32,519 bases of DNA from Desulfobacteraceae bacterium. GTDB lineage: Bacteria > Desulfobacterota > Desulfobacteria > Desulfobacterales > SURF-15. A program made the translations under genes and the position numbers. Location of the stretch: the NCBI GenBank assembly GCA_003599475.1, contig QZKK01000001.1, forward strand, positions 1 through 32,519. Reading direction: 5' to 3'. Position 1 is the first letter of the stretch; each line of letters starts with the position of its first letter. The notes under the pieces are model-generated. The model was given only the letters and a program-made list of their open reading frames with translations, searched no databases and was not told the DNA's origin. Shown here in pieces: positions 1 to 7,933 of the stretch.

Positions 1-14
1 ACCGCCCGACCCGA

Positions 15-608
15 CTATTCTCGGATCGCTCTTGCCCAATCATGGGTGCTGGTGGGCTCGGAGAACTCTTTGTGAAGGCAACGCCGAAGCAGCAGGATCG
101 CAGGTATTCTTACGATTCGAAAAAAGAAGAGAAATACCAGCAGCGTCCGGATGCGGGCCCGCGGAAACAGATAGAGATAAGCCCCCAGCACCCCCGCAAT
201 CGCCCCGCTGGCCCCGATTGTCGGAACTTTCGAGCCCGCATGGATGAAACCGTGAACCAGGGTTCCGACGATTCCGCAGCAAATATAGAAAAACAGATAG
301 CGCCCATGGCCGAGCCGGTCCTCGACGTTGTCTCCGAATATCCACAGGTAGAGCATATTGCCCAGGAGGTGAACCCAGCCGCCGTGCAAAAACATGGAGG
401 TGAACAGGGGAATCGACGAGGAAAGCCAGCCTGAGTTTCCGGAATAGAAAAAATCATGGGGGACGAAGCCGAATCCGGTATAGAACGCTTCCGGATCGCC
501 GGTCATCCAAAACAGCGGGCAGATAAATGCTGCCGCATTCGCCACGATCAGAAATGCGTTTACCAAAGGGATGCTTCGTGCTGGATTGTCGTCTCTGATC
601 GGGATCAT
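15..608 (-). CDS. Rhomboid family intramembrane serine protease, C-terminally truncated
   Basis: Rhomboid proteases cut transmembrane substrates inside the membrane using a Ser-His dyad. The protein has an N-terminal membrane segment, the conserved HGGWVHLLGNMLYLWIFGD region, the NVEDRLGHGRY loop and the serine motif GASGAIAGVLGAYL. After the family-typical FPRARIRTLL...RIVRIPAILLL it diverges abruptly into about 20 polar residues and stops, so the last membrane helices, including the one that should carry the catalytic histidine (AHIGGF-type), are missing. It is about 197 residues, clearly shorter than usual. I chose the ATG at 608 because it has an AAAGGT ribosome site and matches the usual MIPIRD-type start; an in-frame ATG at 806 would add a repetitive, non-rhomboid leader. 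No other frame at 1-110 restores the missing part. It is probably non-functional as a protease. Confidence 0.8.
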   Translation of the reverse strand: MIPIRDDNPARSIPLVNAFLIVANAAAFICPLFWMTGDPEAFYTGFGFVPHDFFYSGNSGWLSSSIPLFTSMFLHGGWVHLLGNMLYLWIFGDNVEDRLGHGRYLFFYICCGIVGTLVHGFIHAGSKVPTIGASGAIAGVLGAYLYLFPRARIRTLLVFLFFFRIVRIPAILLLRRCLHKEFSEPTSTHDWARAIRE

Positions 609-872
609 CGGCTGACCTTTACCGGGGAACCCCCCTTTCCGCGCGCCTGACCGGAAGCTAACCGAAAATCGCGCTTTCGGCAACCCGAAAGGCTGGAAAT
701 AGACTGGATACTTTGTATCCGGTTGGCCCTGATGTTTCCCGATATCTGGGTAGCCTGTATCCGGCCGCCCTCCCGCCTCTCCGGACGGCAAATCCATTCG
801 AGCCAAGTAAAAAAATCATTATTTCAATTACTTATCTTTTTCTCATCATTTGCAGGGAACGAGCATGAGGAT
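609..872. other. Divergent intergenic region with small hairpins
   Basis: This is the first part of a gene-free stretch between the rhomboid start and the ZraP-like gene. It holds two short perfect inverted repeats: CCGAAA/TTTCGG at 662-680 and GGATAC/GTATCC with a 3-base loop at 706-720. The word TGTATCCGG recurs at about 714-722 and 752-760. They lie in what would be the rhomboid 5' leader. An open frame continues upstream of the rhomboid start through here, but its peptide repeats PDT-YP and resembles nothing known. The segment from about 807 to 850 is AT-rich and promoter-like. Confidence 0.35.
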
Positions 873-888
873 TGGCACACCGTTTGAA
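873..888 (+). promoter_or_regulatory. Candidate sigma-54 (-24/-12) promoter of the ZraP-like gene
   Basis: The sequence TGGCACACCGTTTGAA has the -24 element TGGCAC exactly and the right spacing to a TTG at -12, but the invariant GC of the -12 element reads GA. It lies 67 bases upstream of the ATG at 955. In E. coli zraP is transcribed by sigma-54 RNA polymerase with ZraR, so the location is what the family predicts. The -12 mismatch leaves real doubt. Confidence 0.45.
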
Positions 889-954
889 TTAGAGGTTCTC
901 AACGATTCGGCTAACGAAGTCATCACAAATCATAAAACAGGAAAGGAGCATTTT

Positions 955-1503
955 ATGAAACGAGGAACGATTGGAAGCTTTCTTATCGTATTGACGGCTG
1001 TCTCCGTGGTTGGCTTGGGTGCGAACGCATTCGCCGGCTGGGGGAGAGGCTACGGTCCGGGAATGCAGAGAGGTTCGGGCGGGTACGGCTATAATTGCCC
1101 GTACAATCGCGTGAGCGCCAGCGAAGAAGATCTGGCGAAGATGGACCAGGAAAGGCAGGCTTTTTTCAAACAAACCGAGGATCTGCGATCCAGGATTGCA
1201 GATAAGGAAAAAGAGCTGCAGGTGGAGCTGGGGAATCAGACGCCGGATGCCGCCAAAGCATCGGAAATCCAGAAAGCCCTTTCGGATCTCTACAGCCAAT
1301 TCGACCAGAGCCGTCTGGATCACATGATCCGGATGCGGCAGATCAATCCGAATGCGGGAGCCGAATATATGGCCGGACGCATGATGGGTCAAGGACCGGG
1401 CAGAGGTGGTTTCGGACCCGGACACGGCGGCCAAAGGATGGGCAGAGGCATGGGAATGGGTATGGGCATGGGCATGAGTGCCCGCAGCGGATACTGCTGG
1501 TAA
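955..1503 (+). CDS. Periplasmic ZraP/Spy/CpxP-like heavy-metal stress protein
   Basis: Small exported helical chaperone or metal sensor of the zinc-resistance-associated (ZraP/CpxP/Spy) type. Residues 1-27 are a signal peptide with likely cleavage after AFA. Next come a Gly/Tyr-rich segment, a long amphipathic helical hairpin (about residues 50-135, rich in E, K, Q, R and containing DLAKMDQERQAFF and DLYSQFDQSRLDHMIRMRQ), and a Gly/Met-rich tail with GMGMGMGMGM ending in GYCW. Met, His and Cys in the tail could bind metal; that is inference. The start at 955 follows GGAAAGGAG; an upstream in-frame start at 850 would put 35 non-signal residues in front and is rejected. The gene stands alone, with a candidate sigma-54 promoter upstream and a word-repeat hairpin downstream. 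Confidence 0.8.
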   Translation: MKRGTIGSFLIVLTAVSVVGLGANAFAGWGRGYGPGMQRGSGGYGYNCPYNRVSASEEDLAKMDQERQAFFKQTEDLRSRIADKEKELQVELGNQTPDAAKASEIQKALSDLYSQFDQSRLDHMIRMRQINPNAGAEYMAGRMMGQGPGRGGFGPGHGGQRMGRGMGMGMGMGMSARSGYCW

Positions 1504-1509
1504 AAATAA

Positions 1510-1618
1510 AGGGATTAGTGATGTAGGGATTAGGGAGGAAGTCGGCTTCTTCGGCTTTTCCTCTCTATCCCTCTTTCCCTCTACCCTCTTTCCTTCTAAC
1601 CCCTACATCCCTATTTCC
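1510..1618. repeat. Imperfect palindrome of 'GGGATTAG/GATGTAGGG' words
   Basis: The left arm (about 1510-1541) is built from GGGATTAG and GATGTAGGG; the right arm (about 1588-1618) carries the reverse complements CTAACCCC and CTACATCCC. Aligned head to head, the arms agree at most positions across about 30 bases. The loop is a pyrimidine-rich run of CCCTCT words. It lies directly behind the ZraP-like stop codon and could act as a terminator-like structure. Confidence 0.6.
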
Positions 1619-1623
1619 CCCCC

Positions 1624-1667
1624 TTGACATTTCCCCGCTAACAGGGTAATTCCTCTCGAAAATGTCA
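1624..1667 (+). promoter_or_regulatory. TTGACA box and spaced inverted repeat before the ABC operon
   Basis: A consensus -35 hexamer TTGACA lies at 1624-1629, with only a poor -10 (TAATTC at 1647-1652, 17-base spacer). TGACATTT at 1625-1632 is repeated inverted and perfect as AAATGTCA at 1660-1667. The arrangement fits an operator or promoter for the operon starting at 1746. No specific regulator can be named. Confidence 0.3.
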
Positions 1668-1745
1668 TATTCCCCCTTTGTTTACGTCAAGTTCATCGTC
1701 GTGAATGCAATCAGGTAGAAAGAACAGGGGCAAGGAGAACAAGAC

Positions 1746-2687
1746 ATGATTCATGTCGAAAATCTAACGAAATTTTATGGTGAGCTCTGCGCCGTGGATC
1801 ACATCAGTCTCGATATCCGAAAGGGGGAGATTATCGGCCTGCTGGGTCCAAACGGGGCAGGAAAGACCACCACGCTCCGGATGCTGACCGGCTATTTCCT
1901 GCCCACAGCCGGCGAAATCCGAGTCGAAGATCATTCCGTTTACGATAACCTGCTGGAAATCAAGAAACGGATCGGCTATCTGCCGGAATCGGCTCCGCTT
2001 TACCATGGGATGCTGGTTTACGACTATCTGAATTTCGTGGCCGACATCCGCGGACTCGACACGGATTCGAAAACAGCCCGGATCCGTCAGCTCGCCAATC
2101 TCTGCGGGCTCGGCGACATCATGCACAGTACCATCGGAGAGCTCTCGAAAGGGCTCAGGCAGCGGGTGGGCCTAGCCCATGCCATGATGAACGATCCGGA
2201 GATCCTGGTTTTGGACGAGCCGACTTCAGGGCTGGATCCGAATCAGATTGCAGAGATCCGGGCGATCATCCGGAGGATCGGGAAAGAAAAAACCGTTATC
2301 CTGTCGACGCACATTTTAAGCGAAGCGGAGGCGACCTGCGATCGAATCGTCATCATCAACAAAGGCAAAATCATTGCAGACGGCGATGCGCAGATGCTGA
2401 AGCAGTCCACGGGCCAGGAGCATTATCTCCATCTTTGCCTCCTGGGTGCGGACCCGGAGGCTGTAAGGGACCGGCTCCAGGGGATCGAAGGCGTTCAATC
2501 CCTCGATCTTGAGGATGGGAAAGGGACGGAGGGCCTGCGCGTAAAGCTGATCTGCCGGTCCGGTGCCGATCCGCGCAGTGTGGTCTACCAGGCCGTGAGG
2601 CAGACCGACTGGGTGCTCATCGAGCTGTACATGGAAACCCAGACACTTGAGACCGTTTTCCGAGAACTGACCAAGGAGAACCGATGA
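1746..2687 (+). CDS. ABC transporter ATP-binding protein (GldA/CcmA-like)
   Basis: Cytoplasmic ATPase of an ABC-2 type transporter; it hydrolyses ATP to drive the permease encoded next. Motifs in order: Walker A GPNGAGKT at residues 34-41, a GYLPES segment near 78-82 at the Q-loop position (as in the GldA/gliding type), signature LSKGLRQR at 133-140, Walker B ILVLDEP at 153-159, D-loop SGLD, and H-loop STH at 187-189. The C-terminal 90 residues form the extra domain usual for this subfamily. The length, 313 residues, is normal. GGCAAGGAG precedes the ATG. The stop overlaps the permease start by four bases (ATGA), so translation is coupled. Substrate unknown. Confidence 0.9.
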   Translation: MIHVENLTKFYGELCAVDHISLDIRKGEIIGLLGPNGAGKTTTLRMLTGYFLPTAGEIRVEDHSVYDNLLEIKKRIGYLPESAPLYHGMLVYDYLNFVADIRGLDTDSKTARIRQLANLCGLGDIMHSTIGELSKGLRQRVGLAHAMMNDPEILVLDEPTSGLDPNQIAEIRAIIRRIGKEKTVILSTHILSEAEATCDRIVIINKGKIIADGDAQMLKQSTGQEHYLHLCLLGADPEAVRDRLQGIEGVQSLDLEDGKGTEGLRVKLICRSGADPRSVVYQAVRQTDWVLIELYMETQTLETVFRELTKENR

Positions 2688-3391
2688 TGCAGCAAGCGGT
2701 GCATATTCTAAACAGGGAACTGAAGGACTACTTTATTTCTCCGATCGCCTATATCGTCATATCCGTCTTTCTGGTGGTCACCGGCTGGTTCTTTTTTTCC
2801 ACCTTTTTTCTTTTCAACCAGGCGGATCTGAGAAACTTCTTCGATCTATTGCCCATCACCTTTTCTTTCATCATTCCGGCCGTAACCATGCGGTTGTTAT
2901 CAGAAGAGATGAACGTCGGCTCCTATGAAACCCTTCTGACGCTTCCGGTGACATTCACCCAAATCATATTTGGAAAGTTTCTGGCCGCAGTCCTGTTTAT
3001 CGCGGCAGCGCTCGTGCCGACGATTTCTTATCCGATATTCATCTCGTTTCTGGGCCAGTTGGATTGGGGGCCGGTCATCGGGGGGTATATCGGAGCCGTA
3101 CTGCTGGGGGCGGCCTATGCCGCCATGGGACTTTTCGCATCCGCCATCACCCGTAATCAGATCATTGCCTTCATCGTCGGCCTGGGCATCTGTTTCTTTC
3201 TGACCCTGATCGACAAGATGCTTTTTTTCTTCCCGCGAACGCTGCTGGGTCTGATCGGATATGCGGGCGCCGGTTCCCATTTCACAAATATCGCCAAGGG
3301 GATCGTCGACACCCGCGACATCCTCTATTTTTTAAGCGTCATCTTTATCGGGCTGTACGCAGCGCATCTTTCCATGCAGGAAAAGAGCTGA
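2684..3391 (+). CDS. ABC-2 type permease (GldF-like)
   Basis: Integral inner-membrane subunit of the ABC transporter. It shows about six hydrophobic segments: near residues 17-38, 55-70, 97-125, 137-160, 168-190 and 208-227. The N-terminus (ILNRELKDYFISPIAYIV) and the MRLLSEEMNVGSYETLLTLPV segment are characteristic of the GldF/NosY group of ABC-2 permeases, where a conserved E-rich loop precedes the third helix. The length, 235 residues, matches the family. It starts inside the ATPase stop codon and is followed after 48 bases by the GldG-like gene, forming a three-gene unit. In gliding Bacteroidetes the counterparts belong to gliding, but this cluster is widespread in non-gliding bacteria, where the substrate is unknown. 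Confidence 0.88.
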   Translation: MMQQAVHILNRELKDYFISPIAYIVISVFLVVTGWFFFSTFFLFNQADLRNFFDLLPITFSFIIPAVTMRLLSEEMNVGSYETLLTLPVTFTQIIFGKFLAAVLFIAAALVPTISYPIFISFLGQLDWGPVIGGYIGAVLLGAAYAAMGLFASAITRNQIIAFIVGLGICFFLTLIDKMLFFFPRTLLGLIGYAGAGSHFTNIAKGIVDTRDILYFLSVIFIGLYAAHLSMQEKS

Positions 3392-3439
3392 TCGGCAGAT
3401 ACGTCATTCCCGGTTGAAACCAGATAGGGAACCAGTGAG

Positions 3440-5698
3440 ATGAAAAAAGACAGATGGAGCCATGAGGACAGAAGCATGAGGGAGAAGAACAAGGGCCGCA
3501 AACAGGGGGTCTCAAAATACATCCGGTTCACTGCGTATCTTGCGACGGTCGTTCTGCTGAATGTTGCCGGACTGACCCTTTTCATCCGATTCGATCTGAC
3601 GGAAAACAGCATCTATTCCCTGTCAGATGCAAGCAAACGCGTGGTGAAGACATTATCCGAGCCGCTGACCATCAAGCTCTTTTTTACCGAAAATCTTCCC
3701 GCACCCTACAACAACATCGAGCGCTACCTGAAGGACCTGCTCGGAGAGTACGCGATCCATGCCAACCGGTTTTTCAATTACCGGTTTTACAGCGTCAGCC
3801 CCGATGATGAAGGCGCCGAAGGGACAGCCGGAGAATATCAGAAGCTTGCCGGAAATTACGGAATCCATCCCGTGCAGATCCAGGCGGTCGAAAAGGACGA
3901 AGTCAAATTCAAGAAGGCCTATATGGGATTGGTTTTAATCCACGGCGATATGATCGAGCGGCTGCCGACGGTAACCACCATCAACGGTCTGGAGTACGAC
4001 CTGACCACCGCCATCATGAAGCTCAACAACAAAATCAGCGCACTGCTGAACCTGAAAGAGAAGGTGGGGGTCCATCTGGTGATCTCTTCTTCGTTGAAGC
4101 AGGTGGCGCCGGTGATGGGAATCGAACCGATCGTCGATTATCCGGAAAAAGTCAAACAGATCGTCGCGAAGTTAAATGAGAAGCTATACGGTCGCTTGGA
4201 GTATCGCTACACCGATCCGTCCGAAGAAAAAAGCGGCGGGAAGGAGCCCGGCAAATACAATCTGATGCGCCTGAAATGGCCGGCGCTGACCGAACAGAAA
4301 ATCCCGGCAGGATCCGGGGAAGTGGGGCTGGTGATGACCCATGGAAACAATGTACGGGAGATTCCCGTCTTGAATGCCGTGAGAATGCCGATCATCGGCA
4401 CCCGATACAGTCTCGTTGAGCCGGGTCAACTCGAAGAGATGATCGAGGACAATCTTGAAACACTCATCGATATCAACGAAGATCTTGGGTACCTTGCCGA
4501 TCACGGCACGCCCGGGATTTCCCCCTCTTCCCGCTCAGCGGGCGAGACGCTTTCCACTTTTGCGGCACTGGCATCGGAAAATTACACACTGAAGCCGATC
4601 CGCTTAGATGACGATCGACTCCTCACCGGCCTCCGATGTCTCGTGATCGCCCGGCCCACCGAAAAATTCAGCGATTTCGATCTCTATCGGATCGATCAGG
4701 CGCTGATGCATGGAACAAACCTTGCCGTCTTCCTGGATGCCTTCAGGCAGGAGGTCGCCCAGCAGCCGATCATGGGAGGTGCTGGGCCCGTGCTCAAGCC
4801 TCTCGATACAGGGTTTGAAAAGCTCCTCAGGCACTATGGAGTGGAGATCAAATCAGCGATCGTCATGGATAAACACTGCCACCGGCAGCCGATGCCGAGA
4901 CATATGGGCGGCGGTGAGGTTCCGGTCTACTACGTGCCGATTCTCAAGAACGAAAATATCAACAAAGAGTTGGAATTCATGAAATACATCAAAGGGCTGG
5001 TCGCCATCAAAATGTCCCCCGTGGTGCCGGTCGCCGAGAAGATCTCGGCCAATCGGATCGATGCGCAGATGCTTTTTGCCTCATCCGGGGAATCCTGGGA
5101 GGCCAGCCGGGAGATCTCTTTAAACCCCATGTTCATTCGACCGCCCGAATCCGAGGGGGCGATGAAAGCCTATTCGCTCGGATACCTGCTGGAGGGGTCC
5201 TTTCCGAGCTACTTTGCCGGCAAACCGATGCCCGAGAAGCCGGTCGATAAACCCCAAGCCGATGCCGAAGGAAAGACTGAAACGGGCCAGCCTGCGCCGG
5301 AGGCGGCATCGGATCTGCCGGCTCAGCTTCCGGACATCGAAGGGAAGGGGGGATTCCTGGAAAAGAGCCGGAGAGCGAAGATTCTTCTGGTATCCTCATC
5401 GGATATGCTGACCGATTCCGTTTTGGACCCGGAGGGGAAAACCCCCAATTCGGTCTTTATCCTGAATGCACTCGATGCGCTGAACGACAGGCAAGACATT
5501 GCCGTGATGAGAAGCAAAGAGCAGCGGCTCAATCCTTTGCGGGAGACCGGCCCCTTTACCCGGACGCTGATTAAATTTTTCAATGTGGTCGGGCTCCCGG
5601 TGATCGTGGTGTTATTCGGACTGCTTCAATGGTGGAGGCGCCACGCATGGAAGAAGCAGATTCAGATGATGTTTCGACAGCAACATGGTAACCTTTAG
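3440..5698 (+). CDS. GldG-like ABC transporter auxiliary protein
   Basis: Large membrane-anchored partner of the preceding ATPase and permease. A short basic N-terminus is followed by one membrane segment (about residues 28-50) and the family signature FDLTENSIYSLSDASKRVV. A long periplasmic region (about 60-720) corresponds to the GldG/ABC-transporter auxiliary domains and contains EPLTIKLFFTENLPAPYNNIE. A Pro/Glu/Ala-rich low-complexity linker lies near 595-635, then a second membrane segment at about 720-740 and a basic tail. The length, 752 residues, is within the usual range for fused proteins of this kind. The ATG at 3440 has only a weak ribosome site; the in-frame ATG at 3476, preceded by GAGGAC, is an alternative. 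It ends directly against a long palindromic repeat. Confidence 0.85.
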   Translation: MKKDRWSHEDRSMREKNKGRKQGVSKYIRFTAYLATVVLLNVAGLTLFIRFDLTENSIYSLSDASKRVVKTLSEPLTIKLFFTENLPAPYNNIERYLKDLLGEYAIHANRFFNYRFYSVSPDDEGAEGTAGEYQKLAGNYGIHPVQIQAVEKDEVKFKKAYMGLVLIHGDMIERLPTVTTINGLEYDLTTAIMKLNNKISALLNLKEKVGVHLVISSSLKQVAPVMGIEPIVDYPEKVKQIVAKLNEKLYGRLEYRYTDPSEEKSGGKEPGKYNLMRLKWPALTEQKIPAGSGEVGLVMTHGNNVREIPVLNAVRMPIIGTRYSLVEPGQLEEMIEDNLETLIDINEDLGYLADHGTPGISPSSRSAGETLSTFAALASENYTLKPIRLDDDRLLTGLRCLVIARPTEKFSDFDLYRIDQALMHGTNLAVFLDAFRQEVAQQPIMGGAGPVLKPLDTGFEKLLRHYGVEIKSAIVMDKHCHRQPMPRHMGGGEVPVYYVPILKNENINKELEFMKYIKGLVAIKMSPVVPVAEKISANRIDAQMLFASSGESWEASREISLNPMFIRPPESEGAMKAYSLGYLLEGSFPSYFAGKPMPEKPVDKPQADAEGKTETGQPAPEAASDLPAQLPDIEGKGGFLEKSRRAKILLVSSSDMLTDSVLDPEGKTPNSVFILNALDALNDRQDIAVMRSKEQRLNPLRETGPFTRTLIKFFNVVGLPVIVVLFGLLQWWRRHAWKKQIQMMFRQQHGNL

Positions 5699-5872
5699 CC
5701 ACCAAGACACGAAGGCACGAAGAAGGGGAAAAATGTTCAATGTAAAATGTCCAATGTCCAATTTCCAAGGAAGGAAACGTAAGGTCTTCATTGGAGAACG
5801 TTCTTTTTCAATTCACTTGATCATTGGAAATTTTACATTGGACCTTCTTTAGTGTCTTAGTGCCTTAGTGGC
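5698..5872. repeat. Long nested palindrome with two word vocabularies
   Basis: The outer arms are words of the kind CACCAAGACACGAAGGCAC (left, 5698-5727) and their inverse, CTTAGTGCCTTAGTGGC (right, to 5872). Inside, a second vocabulary, CAATGTAAAATGTCCAATG (about 5737-5757), is answered by the inverse of TCCAATGTAAAATTTCCAATG (about 5822-5843). The central loop is unrelated. The structure spans nearly the whole space between the GldG-like gene and the DUF4340 gene and begins on the last base of the stop codon. Confidence 0.8.
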
Positions 5873-5898
5873 AGAATGGTTGCTCAAGAGAGGGGGGA

Positions 5899-6870
5899 AT
5901 GAAAATAAAGAAGGAATACCTGCTGCTGGCTTTCGTGATTGCAGGTCTTGTCTCTTATCTTGTTTTCCGGCAGACCGATCGGACCCATTACCGACTGCCC
6001 GAGCTTGCCGAGATACCGGACGGACAGATTTCAAAGATTCAAATCGAACGGGCCGGAAATACCGTCACCCTCGTCAAAGAAGAGGACAAGTGGTTCATCG
6101 GCAGCGAAAACTACCCGGCAGACACAGAAGCCCTCAGAGCGATGCTCGATCTCATCGAATCCCTGGAGGTGACCGCACTTGTATCCGAGTCGAAAAACTA
6201 CTCCCGGTATCAATTGGATCCGGGGGAAAGAATCGCGGTTCGTGCATGGGCAGGCGATACCCTGAGCCGGGAGTTCGACATCGGAAAGACCGCACCGACC
6301 TATCAGCACACCTTTGTCAGGCTGGCCGGAGACCCCAATGTCTACCATGCACAGAGTTCTCTGCGCACCCGTTTTGAAAAACCGGCCGATGCGCTCAGGG
6401 ATCGAAGGATCCATTCCCTTGTCCCGTCGGAGATAAAGGAGGCCGAAATGGCCAGGGGAAATGAAGAATGGGTCGTCCGCCGGAAAGAACAATCGGAATC
6501 CAGGGAAGCGGTCGGCGATGCGAAATCGCCCCCGGACAAGGGGGGTATAAAGTCCGAATGGCTGACGGCAGCAGGGGATCCGGTGAACGCGGATCGGGTC
6601 GAGCGCCTTCTTTCCGAGCTCTCCGATCTCGAATGCGAGGGCTTTATCGACCATTCAAAGAAAGAGGATCTCAAGGATCCGATGCTTTCCATCGCTTTGA
6701 AGGGAAAAAAGGAGTATATCTTGAAGATCTATCCAAAAAGCGAGAAGGAGGCAACTGCCTTTCCGGCGGTATCCTCGGAAAGCCCCTATGTTTTTACACT
6801 GCCGGAATCCCGCGTAGGCTCTTTTGAAAAGATCTTCGATGAGATGCTGAAGACCGGGGAAGTGAAATGA
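5899..6870 (+). CDS. DUF4340 domain-containing membrane-anchored protein
   Basis: Protein of unknown function, regularly encoded next to GldG-like ABC clusters. It has an N-terminal membrane anchor (LLLAFVIAGLVSYLVF, residues 8-23) and then an external domain typical of DUF4340. The recognisable run is IQIERAGNTVTLVKEEDKW, followed by YPADTEALRAMLDLIESLEV and YQLDPGERIAVR. A second half repeats the pattern (DPVNADRVERLLSELSDLE). The length is 323 residues. GAGAGGGGGG precedes the ATG. It probably works with the upstream transporter at the cell envelope, but the palindrome at 5698-5872 sits between them. Residues near 207-217 (SPPDKGGIKS) come from a C-run/G-run element that looks like an inserted dispersed repeat kept in frame. 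Confidence 0.85.
   Translation: MKIKKEYLLLAFVIAGLVSYLVFRQTDRTHYRLPELAEIPDGQISKIQIERAGNTVTLVKEEDKWFIGSENYPADTEALRAMLDLIESLEVTALVSESKNYSRYQLDPGERIAVRAWAGDTLSREFDIGKTAPTYQHTFVRLAGDPNVYHAQSSLRTRFEKPADALRDRRIHSLVPSEIKEAEMARGNEEWVVRRKEQSESREAVGDAKSPPDKGGIKSEWLTAAGDPVNADRVERLLSELSDLECEGFIDHSKKEDLKDPMLSIALKGKKEYILKIYPKSEKEATAFPAVSSESPYVFTLPESRVGSFEKIFDEMLKTGEVK
6523..6552. repeat. In-frame C-run/G-run hairpin inside the DUF4340 gene
   Basis: Five C (6529-6533) and six G (6540-6545) flank GGACAA, with AAATC on the left and TATAAAG on the right. This layout, AAATC-C-run-loop-G-run, is that of a common intergenic repeat whose translation gives SPPDKGG. It keeps the reading frame and falls between the two DUF4340 halves. 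Confidence 0.4.
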
Positions 6871-6928
6871 GGGGACTCCGGGGTGCACGATTGATGGAAT
6901 GATTTCGAGGAAGGTAATCCACTTTTTT

Positions 6929-6957
6929 CTTCTTCGTGCTCTTCGTGCGCTTCGTGG
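6929..6957. repeat. Solo arm of the CTTCGTG word repeat
   Basis: CTTCGTGCTCTTCGTGCG and CTTCGTGG repeat the word CTTCGTG three times, which is the inverse of the CACGAAG vocabulary used at 5698-5872 and 15150-15219. No inverted partner is visible nearby, so this is one arm only. It lies in the 5' leader of the isomerase-like gene. Confidence 0.5.
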
Positions 6958-6995
6958 AGAATGATTTTGGACTGAACGATCAGGGAGGCTTCTCG

Positions 6996-7853
6996 ATGAA
7001 ACTGGGTATTCTCACCGGAATCTGGTCTATCGGAAAAGGGATGACGCTGCTTGACAGCCTGGAGAAGGCGGCGGCCCTCGGATTCCGGTATGTCGATCTG
7101 CACGGCGTCTTTCACGCCGGACCGAAGCATCTTCCTGCGGAAGCGCGCAGGGAGATCAAATCGAGGATGAAAACCCTGGGCCTTACCCCCCGCAACTACG
7201 TGCTCCATTCTCCCCATAACCCGGCCGGCGCTTCGGCTTCGCAACTGGAAGAATCCTACCGGTACCTCTGCGAGGGGATCGACATGGCTGCAGGATGGCA
7301 GATCCGGCAGCTCATGCTGAACGCGGGCATATGGACCTTCGGGATCGATCGGGCCAAAGCCTGGGATCAGGCAGCCGGTTTCATCCGGAGAGTATGCGAC
7401 TACGCCTCATCGAGGGATCTCTACATCGCCCAGGAGTCCGAACCTTACGTGTGGTTTCTGGTCAACGACATCGCATCGACGGCAAGGATGATCGAAGCTG
7501 TCGATCGCCCCAATTTTACCGTCCTCATCGATATCGGGCATATGGCACTGGCGCGGGAGGGGGAAGGCGAATTCGCGCTTCTTGCCGACCGTACCATACA
7601 TGCCCATTTAAGCGATCACGAACCGCTGCGTCATTCAAACCAGGTCGTCGGAACCGGCTTTACACCCTGCGCCCAATATCTGCAAATGCTACAGAAGCTC
7701 GAAATGGACCGCAGGATGAAAAAATTCGGATATGATGAACTGGTGATCAGCTTCGAGCTCGGCTTCCCCGGGGACCGGATCGAAGACCCGGACGATTGGG
7801 TGCTCCGATCCATACAGCATATCCGGAATGCCGCCCCATTCATAAGCCTCTGA
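6996..7853 (+). CDS. Sugar phosphate isomerase/epimerase-like TIM-barrel protein
   Basis: Cytoplasmic protein of the xylose-isomerase-like/AP-endonuclease-2 TIM-barrel superfamily, which includes metal-dependent sugar isomerases and epimerases. Strand-end motifs that normally hold the metal are present in order: QESEP, VLIDIGH, HAHLSDH and VISFELGF. The N-terminus MKLGILTGIW starts the first barrel strand and YVDLHG follows as the second. The length, 285 residues, is typical. The ATG at 6996 follows CAGGGAGG; a start at 6936 would place part of the repeat arm in the protein and is rejected. The substrate cannot be told from sequence. It is monocistronic or leads into the TPR gene 80 bases downstream. 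Confidence 0.8.
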   Translation: MKLGILTGIWSIGKGMTLLDSLEKAAALGFRYVDLHGVFHAGPKHLPAEARREIKSRMKTLGLTPRNYVLHSPHNPAGASASQLEESYRYLCEGIDMAAGWQIRQLMLNAGIWTFGIDRAKAWDQAAGFIRRVCDYASSRDLYIAQESEPYVWFLVNDIASTARMIEAVDRPNFTVLIDIGHMALAREGEGEFALLADRTIHAHLSDHEPLRHSNQVVGTGFTPCAQYLQMLQKLEMDRRMKKFGYDELVISFELGFPGDRIEDPDDWVLRSIQHIRNAAPFISL

Positions 7854-7933
7854 TTTTTTCTTTGTGCTCCGAATGCGATAGGTGTATTCTCAAGTTCGTC
7901 TCATGAACGACAATCTTTTTGAGGAGCACTCCG

